From Enterococcus caccae ATCC BAA-1240 (GTDB taxonomy: Bacteria; Bacillota; Bacilli; Lactobacillales; Enterococcaceae): 64,000 nucleotides of DNA. This document shows, piece by piece, positions 54,339 through 63,010 of the stretch. The position numbers and the translations under genes are program-made. The DNA lies in NCBI RefSeq assembly GCF_000407145.1, contig NZ_KE136474.1, forward strand, positions 248,001-312,000, given 5' to 3'. The first letter of the stretch is position 1; every line of letters begins with the position of its first letter. The notes below the pieces were generated by a model. It was not told the origin of the DNA and did not search any database. It saw nothing but the letters and a program-made list of their open reading frames with translations.

Positions 54339-55310
54339 TTAACGGCGTTTCGTTTCAAATAATGGACTAACGGGTTTGTTTTCATGGATACGTTTAATCG
54401 CATCACCAATCAATTCACCAACACTGATTTCATCGATTTTATCGATTTTTCTATCATCAGAAAGATAAATAGAATCAGTTACAACTAAACGTTTGATAGC
54501 AGAGTCTTCAATGCGTTGCAAAGCAGGTCCTGATAAAACGGGGTGCGTACATGAAGCATACACTTCTTTTGCCCCAGCTTCTTTTAGCGCATTAGCAGCT
54601 AGTGAAATTGTTCCAGCTGTATCGATCATGTCATCGATCAAGACGCATATTTTACCTTCTACTTGTCCAATAATATTCATCACTTCAGCAACATTCGCTT
54701 TGGGACGACGTTTATCAATGATTGCAATCGGTGACTTCAAGTATTCCGCAAGCTTACGGGCACGAGTCACACCACCATGGTCAGGAGACACAACGACAAC
54801 GTCATCTCCTTGAATGCCATGTTCCATAAAGTAATCTGCAATCAACGGGGCACCCATCAAATGATCCACTGGGATATCAAAAAATCCTTGGATTTGGACG
54901 GCATGTAAATCTAATGTCAACATTCTAGTTGCTCCTGCTTTTTCAAGCATATTTGCTACAAGTTTCGCTGTGATTGGTTCACGGGCACGAGCTTTACGAT
55001 CTTGACGTGCATAACCATAATAAGGCATCACAACGTTGATTGTTTTTGCACTAGCACGTTTTAACGCATCGATCATGATCAACAATTCCATCAAATTATC
55101 ATTGACAGGACTACTTGTTGATTGGATGATATAAACGTGAGAGCCACGAATACTTTCTTCAATATTTACTTGAATTTCACCATCACTGAACTGAGTGACA
55201 GAAGATTTTCCTAATTCTACACCGACAGCAGCAGCGATTTTTTCTGCTAATGGACGATTCGAGTTAAGAGAAAAGATTTTCAATCTAGGATCAAAATAAT
55301 GTTTTGACAT
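54339..55310 (-). CDS. prs: Ribose-phosphate pyrophosphokinase
   Basis: PRPP synthase makes phosphoribosyl pyrophosphate from ribose 5-phosphate and ATP for nucleotide, His and Trp synthesis. The 323-residue protein shows [16 protein letters not shown], the ATP-loop [20 protein letters not shown] split here only by its length, the [12 protein letters not shown] flexible region, and the PRPP-binding signature [15 protein letters not shown] chose ATG 55310, with GGAGG five bases upstream. In related genomes glmU lies directly upstream; here some 7.7 kb of other genes separate them. Confidence 0.96.
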   Translation of the reverse strand: MSKHYFDPRLKIFSLNSNRPLAEKIAAAVGVELGKSSVTQFSDGEIQVNIEESIRGSHVYIIQSTSSPVNDNLMELLIMIDALKRASAKTINVVMPYYGYARQDRKARAREPITAKLVANMLEKAGATRMLTLDLHAVQIQGFFDIPVDHLMGAPLIADYFMEHGIQGDDVVVVSPDHGGVTRARKLAEYLKSPIAIIDKRRPKANVAEVMNIIGQVEGKICVLIDDMIDTAGTISLAANALKEAGAKEVYASCTHPVLSGPALQRIEDSAIKRLVVTDSIYLSDDRKIDKIDEISVGELIGDAIKRIHENKPVSPLFETKRR

Positions 55311-55513
55311 GAGGACCTCCACTTTCTTTTACTGAACAATAGTTTCCTTATAAATAGTAGTCACTTTTTCGAAATAAATCAAGTGATTTTTGCATTCTGT
55401 TATCATTTAGTAATAATCAGCTTATCTTTTTATCAAAATAACAACATCTTAGAAAAAAGTTTGTCTATTTACAGCATTTTTACTAGTTCCTTCGAGTATC
55501 TCTCACTTTCGTA

Positions 55514-56230
55514 TTATCTTGTTCCTAATTCGAGCCAGCGTTGATTATTTAGCTTAGCGATAATCATACTTATAATCGCTATGACAAGTATATATATAAA
55601 GACCATTAAGTTATCCTCAGTCCCAAGAAATACGCTGCTACTTTCTAAAAAATCTCCAACTTTTCCATACAATTCATTTGAAGCATCAAAAATGGCAAAC
55701 AAGCGTAGCGCTCCCCCAAACGACACAAATACAACTGTGAGAATCCAATAAAGCAAGCTGAATCCAATGGATAATAATATATTCGTCATTAACAAACTAA
55801 TCAAAGCAACAATCACTATATATTGAATTGCGACCATGGAAAATAGGAAAAACATTTGAAAAAAAACTGAGAAGTCTTTAAACAACGCTGAAATAATCAA
55901 AAGTGTACTAAAAATTATTCCCACTGTCTCAATAATCAAGGTCAAAACCTTTTTACTATAAAAAGTAAGACTTGTATCATTCATCATTCGATAAAATAAA
56001 ATAGTTTTTCCTGAGTATTCTTTGTTGATAAAAAATGCTACCAAAAAGGCAAACATCAAAAAACCAAATTGTGTAAATACAGTATATGTGCTAAACAAGT
56101 ACTCACGATACGTCAGGCTACTTACTTTATCAATTCCAACCGGCAAGATCCAACCCATTATAAATGTCGCGAGTATCACAGCTAGTAAAACAAATATTAT
56201 CTTATTCGATATAGTTCTTTTTATTTCCAC
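55514..56230 (-). CDS. yydJ: ABC transporter permease of the epipeptide operon (YydJ-like)
   Basis: A 238-residue membrane protein with six predicted transmembrane helices, equivalent in size and position to B. subtilis YydJ. With the ATPase encoded just upstream it should export the mature peptide or protect the producer from it. I chose the GTG at 56230 (MEIKRTISNKIIFVLLA), seven bases after AGGGG; the frame could extend to a TTG at 56245, which overlaps the ATPase gene. It is the last gene of the operon; no obvious terminator is seen in the 190 bases before prs. Confidence 0.85.
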   Translation of the reverse strand: MEIKRTISNKIIFVLLAVILATFIMGWILPVGIDKVSSLTYREYLFSTYTVFTQFGFLMFAFLVAFFINKEYSGKTILFYRMMNDTSLTFYSKKVLTLIIETVGIIFSTLLIISALFKDFSVFFQMFFLFSMVAIQYIVIVALISLLMTNILLSIGFSLLYWILTVVFVSFGGALRLFAIFDASNELYGKVGDFLESSSVFLGTEDNLMVFIYILVIAIISMIIAKLNNQRWLELGTR

Positions 56231-56234
56231 TTCA

Positions 56235-56867
56235 TCACCCCTCAATATATGCTGCTATAACGTCATCTTGCTGTTCAAAACTTGTCATTTTCAACTCTTC
56301 AATCAGATAGTAATTTCCACCTAAATTTTTCAAATCTGACAAATTATGTGTAATATTTAAAATAAATTTTTCTGGTTGCTCCGCAACATATTCTTTTAAA
56401 AATAGATAGATGTCATTTATGGTCTGTTTGTCCAGAGCATTTGTGATCTCATCAAAAACTATAATTGATTTATCTTCTAATAAGAATGACAATAATTTTA
56501 ATTTTTGTTTTTGCCCATCGCTCAACTGTCCAATCAATGTATCCATTGATATATTTTCAATATGTAGAGAATCAGCTAAATGTTCTACAGGATTTACCCC
56601 AAAACGTTTTTTCAAAATCTTTATTAATTCTTTGCCACTCAAATCATTAGGTACATTAGAAAAACTTGAAATAATCGTAACATTATCGCTTATTTCGGGT
56701 GTTATTAACCCACTCATGTTTAGCAGTAGATCTTTTGCAAACTGTGATTTTCCTACACCATTTTTTCCTAGTATATGACTGATTTGCCCTTTAGCAAACG
56801 AAAAATTAGTATTTTCCAACAACACTTTATTTTTCACTTGCAAATTATAGTTATTAAATGTTAACAA
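56235..56867 (-). CDS. yydI: ABC transporter ATP-binding protein of the epipeptide operon (YydI-like)
   Basis: The 210-residue ATPase has Walker A GKNGVGKS at 34-41, the signature LSDGQKQKLKLL in place of LSGGQ, and Walker B with SIIVFDEITNALD. Length matches YydI of B. subtilis (209). The start is TTG (56867), preceded by GAGGTGAT. It lies 11 bases after the protease gene and four before the permease gene. Role: energises export of, or immunity to, the epimerised peptide. Confidence 0.88.
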   Translation of the reverse strand: MLTFNNYNLQVKNKVLLENTNFSFAKGQISHILGKNGVGKSQFAKDLLLNMSGLITPEISDNVTIISSFSNVPNDLSGKELIKILKKRFGVNPVEHLADSLHIENISMDTLIGQLSDGQKQKLKLLSFLLEDKSIIVFDEITNALDKQTINDIYLFLKEYVAEQPEKFILNITHNLSDLKNLGGNYYLIEELKMTSFEQQDDVIAAYIEG

Positions 56868-56878
56868 AATACATCACC

Positions 56879-57631
56879 TCACAAAAACCAACTAATAACT
56901 GTCCAAATTGCCAACAAAATACTGAGACCTTGTATCGTTTTTACAATCATGTGGTTTTTTCTCTTATTATCTAATTCATCTATATTAAATAGTGTAATCA
57001 AGACCTTATATCCATCTGAGTTTAATATGGGAAGTAAGTTCCATAGCAATGCATATGAAAAGAAAATAAACGCGCTATCAATCGTTTTACTACTAAAAAA
57101 TAAAAGATTAAGTACCTGAAATAGGTTGATGATCACATAGTTAGTAATTACTCCTGCAAGATGAACAACTATTTTTTCAGTTTTAGCTAAAAGATAAACC
57201 TCATTCATTTCTACATAAACTGCTGGAAACACATAATAATTCAACTTGAAGCCTATTTTTTGATGTTTTCTCCCCATATAGTTTAAAGCCTTTATATGCC
57301 CGATTTCATGTGTACATATATTAAACAAAAGATACCCCACTAAAAACAGGTAGGCTAAATAGTCGCTAATAGGTATCGCTTGAATACTAACATCCGCATG
57401 CTTTACTAAAATAAAATTGCCAATAAGTAAAAATGCAAACAAAAAAATAAAGACTGCAAAAGACAACCCACGAATTTTGGGAACATACTCTTTTAATGAA
57501 CTTAGTATAGACGTTGGTAAGTTATCAATTTCATTTTTAAAATACACATTGTTCTCGATATCTTTTATAAATACATGCTCTTCAACAAATATTTCATATT
57601 CGTTATCTTTATATTTATAACATTTGCTCAT
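56879..57631 (-). CDS. yydH: M50-type membrane metalloprotease of the epipeptide operon (YydH-like)
   Basis: The 250-residue protein has a soluble N-terminus (1-55) and about five or six transmembrane helices. CTHEIGH (106-112) is the zinc-binding HExxH, and NLLPILNSDGYK (198-209) supplies the distant Asp, as in site-2 proteases. In B. subtilis YydH occupies the same place and is thought to cut the leader from the modified peptide. GAGGGAA lies before the ATG, and the gene overlaps the radical SAM gene by 17 bases. Confidence 0.88.
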   Translation of the reverse strand: MSKCYKYKDNEYEIFVEEHVFIKDIENNVYFKNEIDNLPTSILSSLKEYVPKIRGLSFAVFIFLFAFLLIGNFILVKHADVSIQAIPISDYLAYLFLVGYLLFNICTHEIGHIKALNYMGRKHQKIGFKLNYYVFPAVYVEMNEVYLLAKTEKIVVHLAGVITNYVIINLFQVLNLLFFSSKTIDSAFIFFSYALLWNLLPILNSDGYKVLITLFNIDELDNKRKNHMIVKTIQGLSILLAIWTVISWFL

Positions 57632-58574
57632 AATATTCCCTCATATAAGGTGTAAACAATTTGATATTCTCTTCTGACTTAAATAATTGACGGCAAATAG
57701 TACAAATAGAGGAAAAATGTTCTTCAATTTGTATATGAGAAAATTCTTGATTGCTCATAACAATCTCAATAAACCATCTAAACCCTTCTTTTCTCATGAT
57801 ATACAACAAAAGATTAGCATTCATTTTCTCAATTGTTTTATCAAAGCTTTGGCAAGCTCTATCATTCAAAATCAGAGCGGTATCAAAAACTGCTGGTGAA
57901 CAACACGGATAGACATTCCCATCAAAATGGTACACAGGTTCATAACCAGGACATTCTAACTGTTCAAGATTATCAATTGAATAGATTTTTTGAAACTCAC
58001 TATCAGCCATGTTTTCAGCTTCACCAACTGCTATTAGCGGATATTTTGTCAGTGGTATCCCTAAAGCTGCTTCATCCAATTCCTCTATGACTTTATTTCC
58101 CATATTACTCTTACTTACAGCAATATTTACAACAACTCGTATAGATGGATATTTTCTACTTTCTTCTAAAATATTTTTTATACAATCCGTCTTGACAAAT
58201 TTTGCATGAAAATCATCATGGCTAATTGAAAGGTTAGTTACACCTAATTCCTTCATATCCTTAAAATATATCTTAACCTTTTCAACGTTCGCTCCCCAAA
58301 ATCCATTTGAAATCAATGTACTTTTTTTCCCACAGGAATGAACGATTTCTAACAACTCTTTCAAAAAGGAATAATTCAAAAAAATTTCTCCTCCAGTAAA
58401 AGAAATTACTTTTATCTTCAAGTTATTTGAAAAACTTTTCACTAGTTCAATGATTTCACTTTTTTCCATAGATGTCTTTTTACTTGGAGAACAGGAAAAG
58501 CAGCAATGCTCACATGTTGCATTGCATCGAGCCCCTAAATTTATTACTACACTTTCATACAAATACGTCACCAT
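57615..58574 (-). CDS. yydG: Radical SAM peptide epimerase (YydG-like)
   Basis: The enzyme is predicted to convert L-residues of the precursor peptide to D-residues by abstracting the alpha hydrogen. At 319 residues it equals B. subtilis YydG. The radical SAM cluster motif CxxxCxxC is at Cys17, 21 and 24 (RCNATCEHCC); SFTGGEIFLNY (58-68) follows; YPCCSP (222-227) lies where the H-donor Cys223 of YydG is reported; a C-terminal CTIC (291-294) may help hold a second cluster. The ATG at 58574 has no binding site; TTG 58562, with AGGATGG eight bases upstream, would give MYESVVINLGARC, closer to the family N-terminus. Confidence 0.92.
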   Translation of the reverse strand: MVTYLYESVVINLGARCNATCEHCCFSCSPSKKTSMEKSEIIELVKSFSNNLKIKVISFTGGEIFLNYSFLKELLEIVHSCGKKSTLISNGFWGANVEKVKIYFKDMKELGVTNLSISHDDFHAKFVKTDCIKNILEESRKYPSIRVVVNIAVSKSNMGNKVIEELDEAALGIPLTKYPLIAVGEAENMADSEFQKIYSIDNLEQLECPGYEPVYHFDGNVYPCCSPAVFDTALILNDRACQSFDKTIEKMNANLLLYIMRKEGFRWFIEIVMSNQEFSHIQIEEHFSSICTICRQLFKSEENIKLFTPYMREYYEQML

Positions 58575-58604
58575 CCTATTATCACTACAACAATCACATG
58601 AATA

Positions 58605-58655
58605 AAAATTGAACAGATTTCAATTGAAAAATTCAAATGAAATCTGTTCAATTTT
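58605..58655 (-). terminator. Hairpin between precursor and epimerase genes (partial terminator)
   Basis: AAAATTGAACAGATTTCA (58605-58622) and its exact complement (58638-58655) form an 18-bp stem; inside the loop TTGAA and TTCAA can pair further. On the minus strand TTTTTATT follows. It sits 31 bases after the yydF stop and about 31 bases before yydG, so it should end most transcripts and let some through. Confidence 0.85.
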
Positions 58656-58685
58656 GCTAGATAGATGTACAGAAAATACCAGTAA

Positions 58686-58805
58686 TTATCTACCAGAGCC
58701 TGCAATCCAAGCTCCACTTGATGATTTAACAAAGTACCACAGATCATTGACCTTAGCTAGCTTTTCTGACTTTTCAACCAACTCTTTCATTTCTAATTCT
58801 TTCAT
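58686..58805 (-). CDS. yydF: YydF-type epipeptide precursor
   Basis: A 39-residue peptide: leader MKELEMKELVEKSEKLAKVN, then DL, and core WYFVKSSSGAWIAGSGR. GGAGGAG lies five bases before the ATG. It closely matches the end of B. subtilis YydF, which has KLAKVNDLWYFVKS followed by RWILGSGH. In that peptide Val36 and Ile44 become D-Val and D-allo-Ile; here Val26 and Ile34 have the same neighbours and the same spacing of eight. The last 17 residues equal the length of the known mature product. The four genes downstream are the matching epimerase, protease and ABC pair. Product is expected to act on cell membranes; that is inference from the family. Confidence 0.93.
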   Translation of the reverse strand: MKELEMKELVEKSEKLAKVNDLWYFVKSSSGAWIAGSGR

Positions 58806-58830
58806 GAGAACTCCTCCATTGTGTTATTTT

Positions 58831-58845
58831 TCACATTTTTTGTGA
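58831..58845. promoter_or_regulatory. Inverted repeat in the yydF leader
   Basis: TCACA-TTTTT-TGTGA lies between the -10 box and the ribosome binding site of yydF, about where transcription starts. It could be an operator for a local or global regulator; no regulator gene is adjacent. Confidence 0.4.
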
Positions 58846-58852
58846 TGATTTC

Positions 58853-58881
58853 ATTTTAGCAAGAATAGCGTTTTTTGTAAA
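58853..58881 (-). promoter_or_regulatory. Promoter of the yyd operon
   Basis: On the minus strand TTTACA (58881-58876), 17 bases, TAAAAT (58858-58853): five of six bases match the consensus in each box. The leader to the ATG is about 40 bases. Confidence 0.75.
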
Positions 58882-59058
58882 TAAGTTCTTACAATAAAAA
58901 TGAAACAATCGTCAATAATACCCGCAAACGAATTATAATGTAACGATTCTTTATACACTACACAATTTCATCTTTTCAAACTTTCAAGTCGACTATTAAC
59001 TACATTATCTAATGACAAGTTAACATATATATATTATTATTATGAATAGCACGACATA

Positions 59059-59073
59059 ATGAAAACGCATTCC
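59059..59073. promoter_or_regulatory. cre-like site upstream of the 5'-nucleotidase gene
   Basis: ATGAAAACGCATTCC matches WTGAAARCGYTTWNN with one mismatch, 102 bases before the start codon. It may couple nucleotidase expression to carbon supply. Confidence 0.5.
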
Positions 59074-59175
59074 ATCTCATTTGAACAATCTTGCTACTTT
59101 TTATTTTATTAAGTAGCTCAAATTCCACAACAATGAGGCAATGTTGATCATTAATCTTTTTTAAGGAGGAATTTT

Positions 59176-62100
59176 GTGAAAAAGTCAGTTTTGAAAAAAG
59201 TACAACTTTGGGTACAGGTTTTGATGGTTTCAACTTTACTAGTAGGTACAAGTGCAACAACTGCTTTAGCGATTGAAAATACGCTTAGTAGTGAAACACC
59301 AACCAACGAATTAGCTAGTCCGGAAAGTTCGACTGTTTCAAGTACAGCTCGAAATGAAAACGATAACATTCAACCTTCAACAGCTACATCAATCGAAACA
59401 CCGCAAAAATTAACGATTTTAGGCACCTCTGATGTCCATGGTCAGCTATGGGACTGGTCTTATGAAGATGATAAGCAAACGCCCGTTGGCTTGTCTCAAG
59501 TCAGTTCTGTCGTCCAAAATATCCGTTCAGAAAACCCTAATGGTACAATTCTGATTGACAATGGAGATATGAACCAAGGAACAATATTAACAGATGATCT
59601 TTACAATAAAACACCTTTGATCGAGAAACCAAATCCGATGATCAAAGCAATGAACTATATGAAATATGATGCCATGGTGTTGGGGAACCATGAATTTAAC
59701 TTTGGACTAGATTTAATCAAAAAACTCAAAAGCGAAGCTGAATTTCCAATTTTATCAGCGAATACTTATGTCAAAGAATCAAATAAGCGCTTTGTTGGCG
59801 GAACAACAAAAAAAGATATTGATTTGGACGGTGATGGCATCAAAGACTTAACTGTCGGCATCATCGGACTAACCACACCACAAATTCCATTATGGGATGG
59901 CGCAAAAGTAGACAGCTTGTATTTCAATCCATTGAGAGAAGAAGCAGAAAAAGCGGTAGCTGAATTAAAAGATGAAACTGATATCATCATCGCTTCGATG
60001 CATGCTGGACGTCAAAGCTCTGATCCTGCTGCGAGTGCAGATCAAGTCATCACTAATGTCGCTGGCATCGACGCCTATATTTTAGGACACGATCATCGCT
60101 CTTTCGCAGAGAAAATTCAAGGACCAAATGGACTTGTTCCTGTGGCGGGACCTAAAGATACTGGAACTGAAATGATCAAAATCGAACTTGATATTGAAAA
60201 ATCAGCCGACAAATGGCAAGTAAAAAATAGCGATGCCGCTATCGTAAGTACTAAAACCGTTCCAGCAGATGAAGCATTAAAAGCTGAAACAAAAGAATAT
60301 CATGATAAAACAAGAGAATTTATTTCAGAAAAAATTGGAACAGCTACTGATGATTTTTTACCTGCTGAGGAAGTAAAAGGCATTCCAGAAGCTCAGCTTC
60401 GACCTACTGCAATGATTTCACTGATCAATAATGTACAGCGAAAAGCAACTGGTGCACAACTTGCTGCTTCTGCACTCTTTAAAGCAGACAGTAAATTAAA
60501 TGCAGGAAATATTTCTTATTCCAATATTTTTGATATTTATAAATACCCTAATACACTAGTCAGTGTCAATATCACTGGAGAAAATCTACTGGAATACATG
60601 GAAAATCAGGCGGATTACTACAATACACCTGGTCCTGATGATTTAACGATCAGTTTTAACGAAAAAATTCGGGTATATAACTATGATGTCTTCTCTGGAA
60701 TTTCTTATAAAATCGATATTTCTAAACCACATGGTGAGCGTATTATCAATCCAACAATTGACGGAAAACCTGTTGATCCTAAGGCAAATTATACGATTGC
60801 TATGAATAATTACCGCTACGAAGGTCTATTGACCCAAGGTCTTGTGGTAGGTGAACCAATCAAGTCTACTGATCCTGAAACATTGCGTGGATTGATTGCC
60901 GATTATATCCGTGAAAAACAAACGCTTGATCCAGCTCAAGAAATCGAACATAACTGGGAAGTGATCGGCTATCATTTTAATAACAACTGGCGGAAATTAG
61001 CTGTACAGTTAGTGAATGATGGTACATTGCAGACTCAACCAGCCGCAGACGGTCGTACCCCGAACGTTAAACCGATCACGAAACAAGATGTGCGCAATGC
61101 TGGTTACGCTCCAGACTCAGAAACATTTACGATCATGCATACCAACGATGTTCACGGACGATTAGAAGGAAACGGCAAAGATGTTTTAGGTTCGGCACGT
61201 TTGAAAACGTATAAAAACGTGATCAATCCAGATCTCTTGATCGATGCAGGAGATTCATTTCAAGGCTTACCGATTTCTAATTTCTCCAAAGGCAAAGATA
61301 TGGTCAAAGTGATGAATGAAGTGGGCTACGATGCCATGGCTGTTGGAAATCATGAATTTGATTTTGGCTTAGACACAGCATTAGAATATAAAGACGAGTT
61401 AAATTTCCCAATCCTATCAAATAATACCTTTAAGGATGGAAAATTAGTCTTTGAGCCCTCTACAATCGTTGAAAAAGGTGGCAATAAATACGCAATTATC
61501 GGCGTAACTACACCTGAAACGGCGACAAAAACACATCCAAACAATGTAGTTGGTGTGACTTTTGCTGATCCAATCGCTGAAACAAAAAAAGCCATCCAAA
61601 CAATCAAAGACTCTGGAGAAACAATCACTGCCTATGTTGTTACTGGACACTTAGGTATCGATGAAACAACCCCACATGAATGGCGTGGCGATACTTTGGC
61701 AGAGACACTAAGCAAAGAATTTCCCGATTTGAATATAACCGTTTTAGATGGACATTCTCATACAGCTGTTGATGGCGGAAAACAATTTGGAAATGTGATG
61801 TACACTCAAACAGGGAATTATTTGAATAATGTCGGTTTAGTAAATGTTGATTTAACAGACCTTAGCAAAAAAACGGCTTCATTAACCCCTGCAGAAACAT
61901 TAGCAGATTTAGAAGAAGATCCTGCTGTTAAAGCTTTAGTTGACCAAGCCAGAGCAAATTTTGAAGCATGGGGTTCAGAAGTTGTCATTGAAAATAACCC
62001 TTACCAATTTAACGGTGAGCGTGACAATGTACGGACTAGAGAAACGAATCTAGGCAATCTGATTGGCGATGCTATGTTCGCTTACGGGCAGCACGGTTTT

Positions 62101-62949
62101 AAAAATCAAGCTGATTTCGCAGTAACAAATGGTGGCGGTATTCGTGCAAATATCGAACCTGGAAAAGTAACATTAGGTGATGTCATAGCTGTAATGCCTT
62201 TTGGTAACAGTATCTCTCAAATTAAAGTGACAGGTGCTGAGGTCAAAGAAATGTTTGAGCTTTCGCTGCGTTCAATGGCTCAAAAAGACGAAAACGGCAA
62301 GATCATTTTAGATGACTACAACCAACCTAAACTTGGCGCAAATGGTGGATTCCTCCATGTTTCAAGCACGATTCGTGTCCACTATGATTCAACGAAAAAA
62401 GGCTCACTACTACCAGCAGACGAAGGCAATGGTACGGACAAAACCATCGTCGGTGAACGAATCTTACAAATCGAAGTTCAAGACCGTACGACTGGAAAAT
62501 TTGCACCAATCGATGAAAAAGCAACTTATCATATGGCCACGAATGATTTCCTAGCTGCAGGCGGTGACGGTTATGATATGTTAGGCGGCGAACGTGAAGA
62601 AGGACCTTCTTTAGACACAGTCTTGATCAATCATTTAAAACAAGCGACAAACATTCGTCTATACGATGCCGCAACAAATATTGATTTAGCACAATACAAA
62701 GAAGCCTTTCCAGGCGAACGAATCATTTCCATCTCAGAAGCTGAATTTAATAAGAAAAATAAACCTGTACCAGATCCAAAAGATCCAACGAAATCAGATG
62801 AGATAAAAGCGGCTAAACCTGCCGGAAAAACAGCAGATTATCCAAAAATGGGTGAAACAATCATGGCTTATGGCAGTTTAGGCTTACTTGTTATTGGATT
62901 TTCTGGTTATGGTTTTTATGAATATAATCGTAAACGGAAAATTGGATAA
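59176..62949 (+). CDS. Cell-surface double 5'-nucleotidase / 2',3'-cyclic phosphodiesterase
   Basis: A 1257-residue exported enzyme with two metallophosphoesterase/5'-nucleotidase modules in tandem. Signal peptide about 1-32 (ending TTALA). Module 1: TILGTSDVHGQLW, IDNGDMNQG, LGNHEFNFGLD, LGHDHRSF. Module 2 (from about 650): TIMHTNDVHGRLEG, IDAGDSFQG, VGNHEFDFGLD, DGHSHTA, and the C-terminal nucleotidase domain with TNGGGIRANIEPG and MPFGNS. It should release phosphate and nucleosides from extracellular nucleotides. Near the end ADYPKMGE, a membrane helix and tail NRKRKIG look like a sorting signal, but the pentapeptide YPKMG departs from LPXTG. Start is GTG with AAGGAGGA. Confidence 0.9.
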   Translation: MKKSVLKKVQLWVQVLMVSTLLVGTSATTALAIENTLSSETPTNELASPESSTVSSTARNENDNIQPSTATSIETPQKLTILGTSDVHGQLWDWSYEDDKQTPVGLSQVSSVVQNIRSENPNGTILIDNGDMNQGTILTDDLYNKTPLIEKPNPMIKAMNYMKYDAMVLGNHEFNFGLDLIKKLKSEAEFPILSANTYVKESNKRFVGGTTKKDIDLDGDGIKDLTVGIIGLTTPQIPLWDGAKVDSLYFNPLREEAEKAVAELKDETDIIIASMHAGRQSSDPAASADQVITNVAGIDAYILGHDHRSFAEKIQGPNGLVPVAGPKDTGTEMIKIELDIEKSADKWQVKNSDAAIVSTKTVPADEALKAETKEYHDKTREFISEKIGTATDDFLPAEEVKGIPEAQLRPTAMISLINNVQRKATGAQLAASALFKADSKLNAGNISYSNIFDIYKYPNTLVSVNITGENLLEYMENQADYYNTPGPDDLTISFNEKIRVYNYDVFSGISYKIDISKPHGERIINPTIDGKPVDPKANYTIAMNNYRYEGLLTQGLVVGEPIKSTDPETLRGLIADYIREKQTLDPAQEIEHNWEVIGYHFNNNWRKLAVQLVNDGTLQTQPAADGRTPNVKPITKQDVRNAGYAPDSETFTIMHTNDVHGRLEGNGKDVLGSARLKTYKNVINPDLLIDAGDSFQGLPISNFSKGKDMVKVMNEVGYDAMAVGNHEFDFGLDTALEYKDELNFPILSNNTFKDGKLVFEPSTIVEKGGNKYAIIGVTTPETATKTHPNNVVGVTFADPIAETKKAIQTIKDSGETITAYVVTGHLGIDETTPHEWRGDTLAETLSKEFPDLNITVLDGHSHTAVDGGKQFGNVMYTQTGNYLNNVGLVNVDLTDLSKKTASLTPAETLADLEEDPAVKALVDQARANFEAWGSEVVIENNPYQFNGERDNVRTRETNLGNLIGDAMFAYGQHGFKNQADFAVTNGGGIRANIEPGKVTLGDVIAVMPFGNSISQIKVTGAEVKEMFELSLRSMAQKDENGKIILDDYNQPKLGANGGFLHVSSTIRVHYDSTKKGSLLPADEGNGTDKTIVGERILQIEVQDRTTGKFAPIDEKATYHMATNDFLAAGGDGYDMLGGEREEGPSLDTVLINHLKQATNIRLYDAATNIDLAQYKEAFPGERIISISEAEFNKKNKPVPDPKDPTKSDEIKAAKPAGKTADYPKMGETIMAYGSLGLLVIGFSGYGFYEYNRKRKIG

Positions 62950-62965
62950 CTAAAATTGAAAATAA

Positions 62966-63005
62966 AAAGAAGATGGATGCCAAACTCAGCATCCACCTTC
63001 TTTTT
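62966..63005 (+). terminator. Terminator after the 5'-nucleotidase gene
   Basis: AAAGAAGATGGATGC pairs with GCATCCACCTTCTTT with one mismatch around an 8-base loop, followed by TTTT. It also serves the converging glmU gene. Confidence 0.85.
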
Positions 63006-63010
63006 TTCGC

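Larger units (their letters stand above)
58806..59175. other. Divergent intergenic region between yydF and the 5'-nucleotidase gene
   Basis: These 370 bases contain the yydF promoter (58853-58881), an inverted repeat (58831-58845), a cre-like site (59059-59073) and the binding site of the nucleotidase gene. No further gene is seen. Confidence 0.6.

Noticed and set aside
54176..54370. 64-codon plus-strand open frame downstream of prs
   Set aside because: It passes through the strong prs terminator and the prs 3' end, and no binding site precedes it.
58609..58845. 78-codon open frame on the plus strand opposite the yydF precursor
   Set aside because: No ribosome binding site, it runs antisense through the yydF gene, its hairpin and its leader, and the product resembles nothing. 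The minus-strand YydF reading explains the region.
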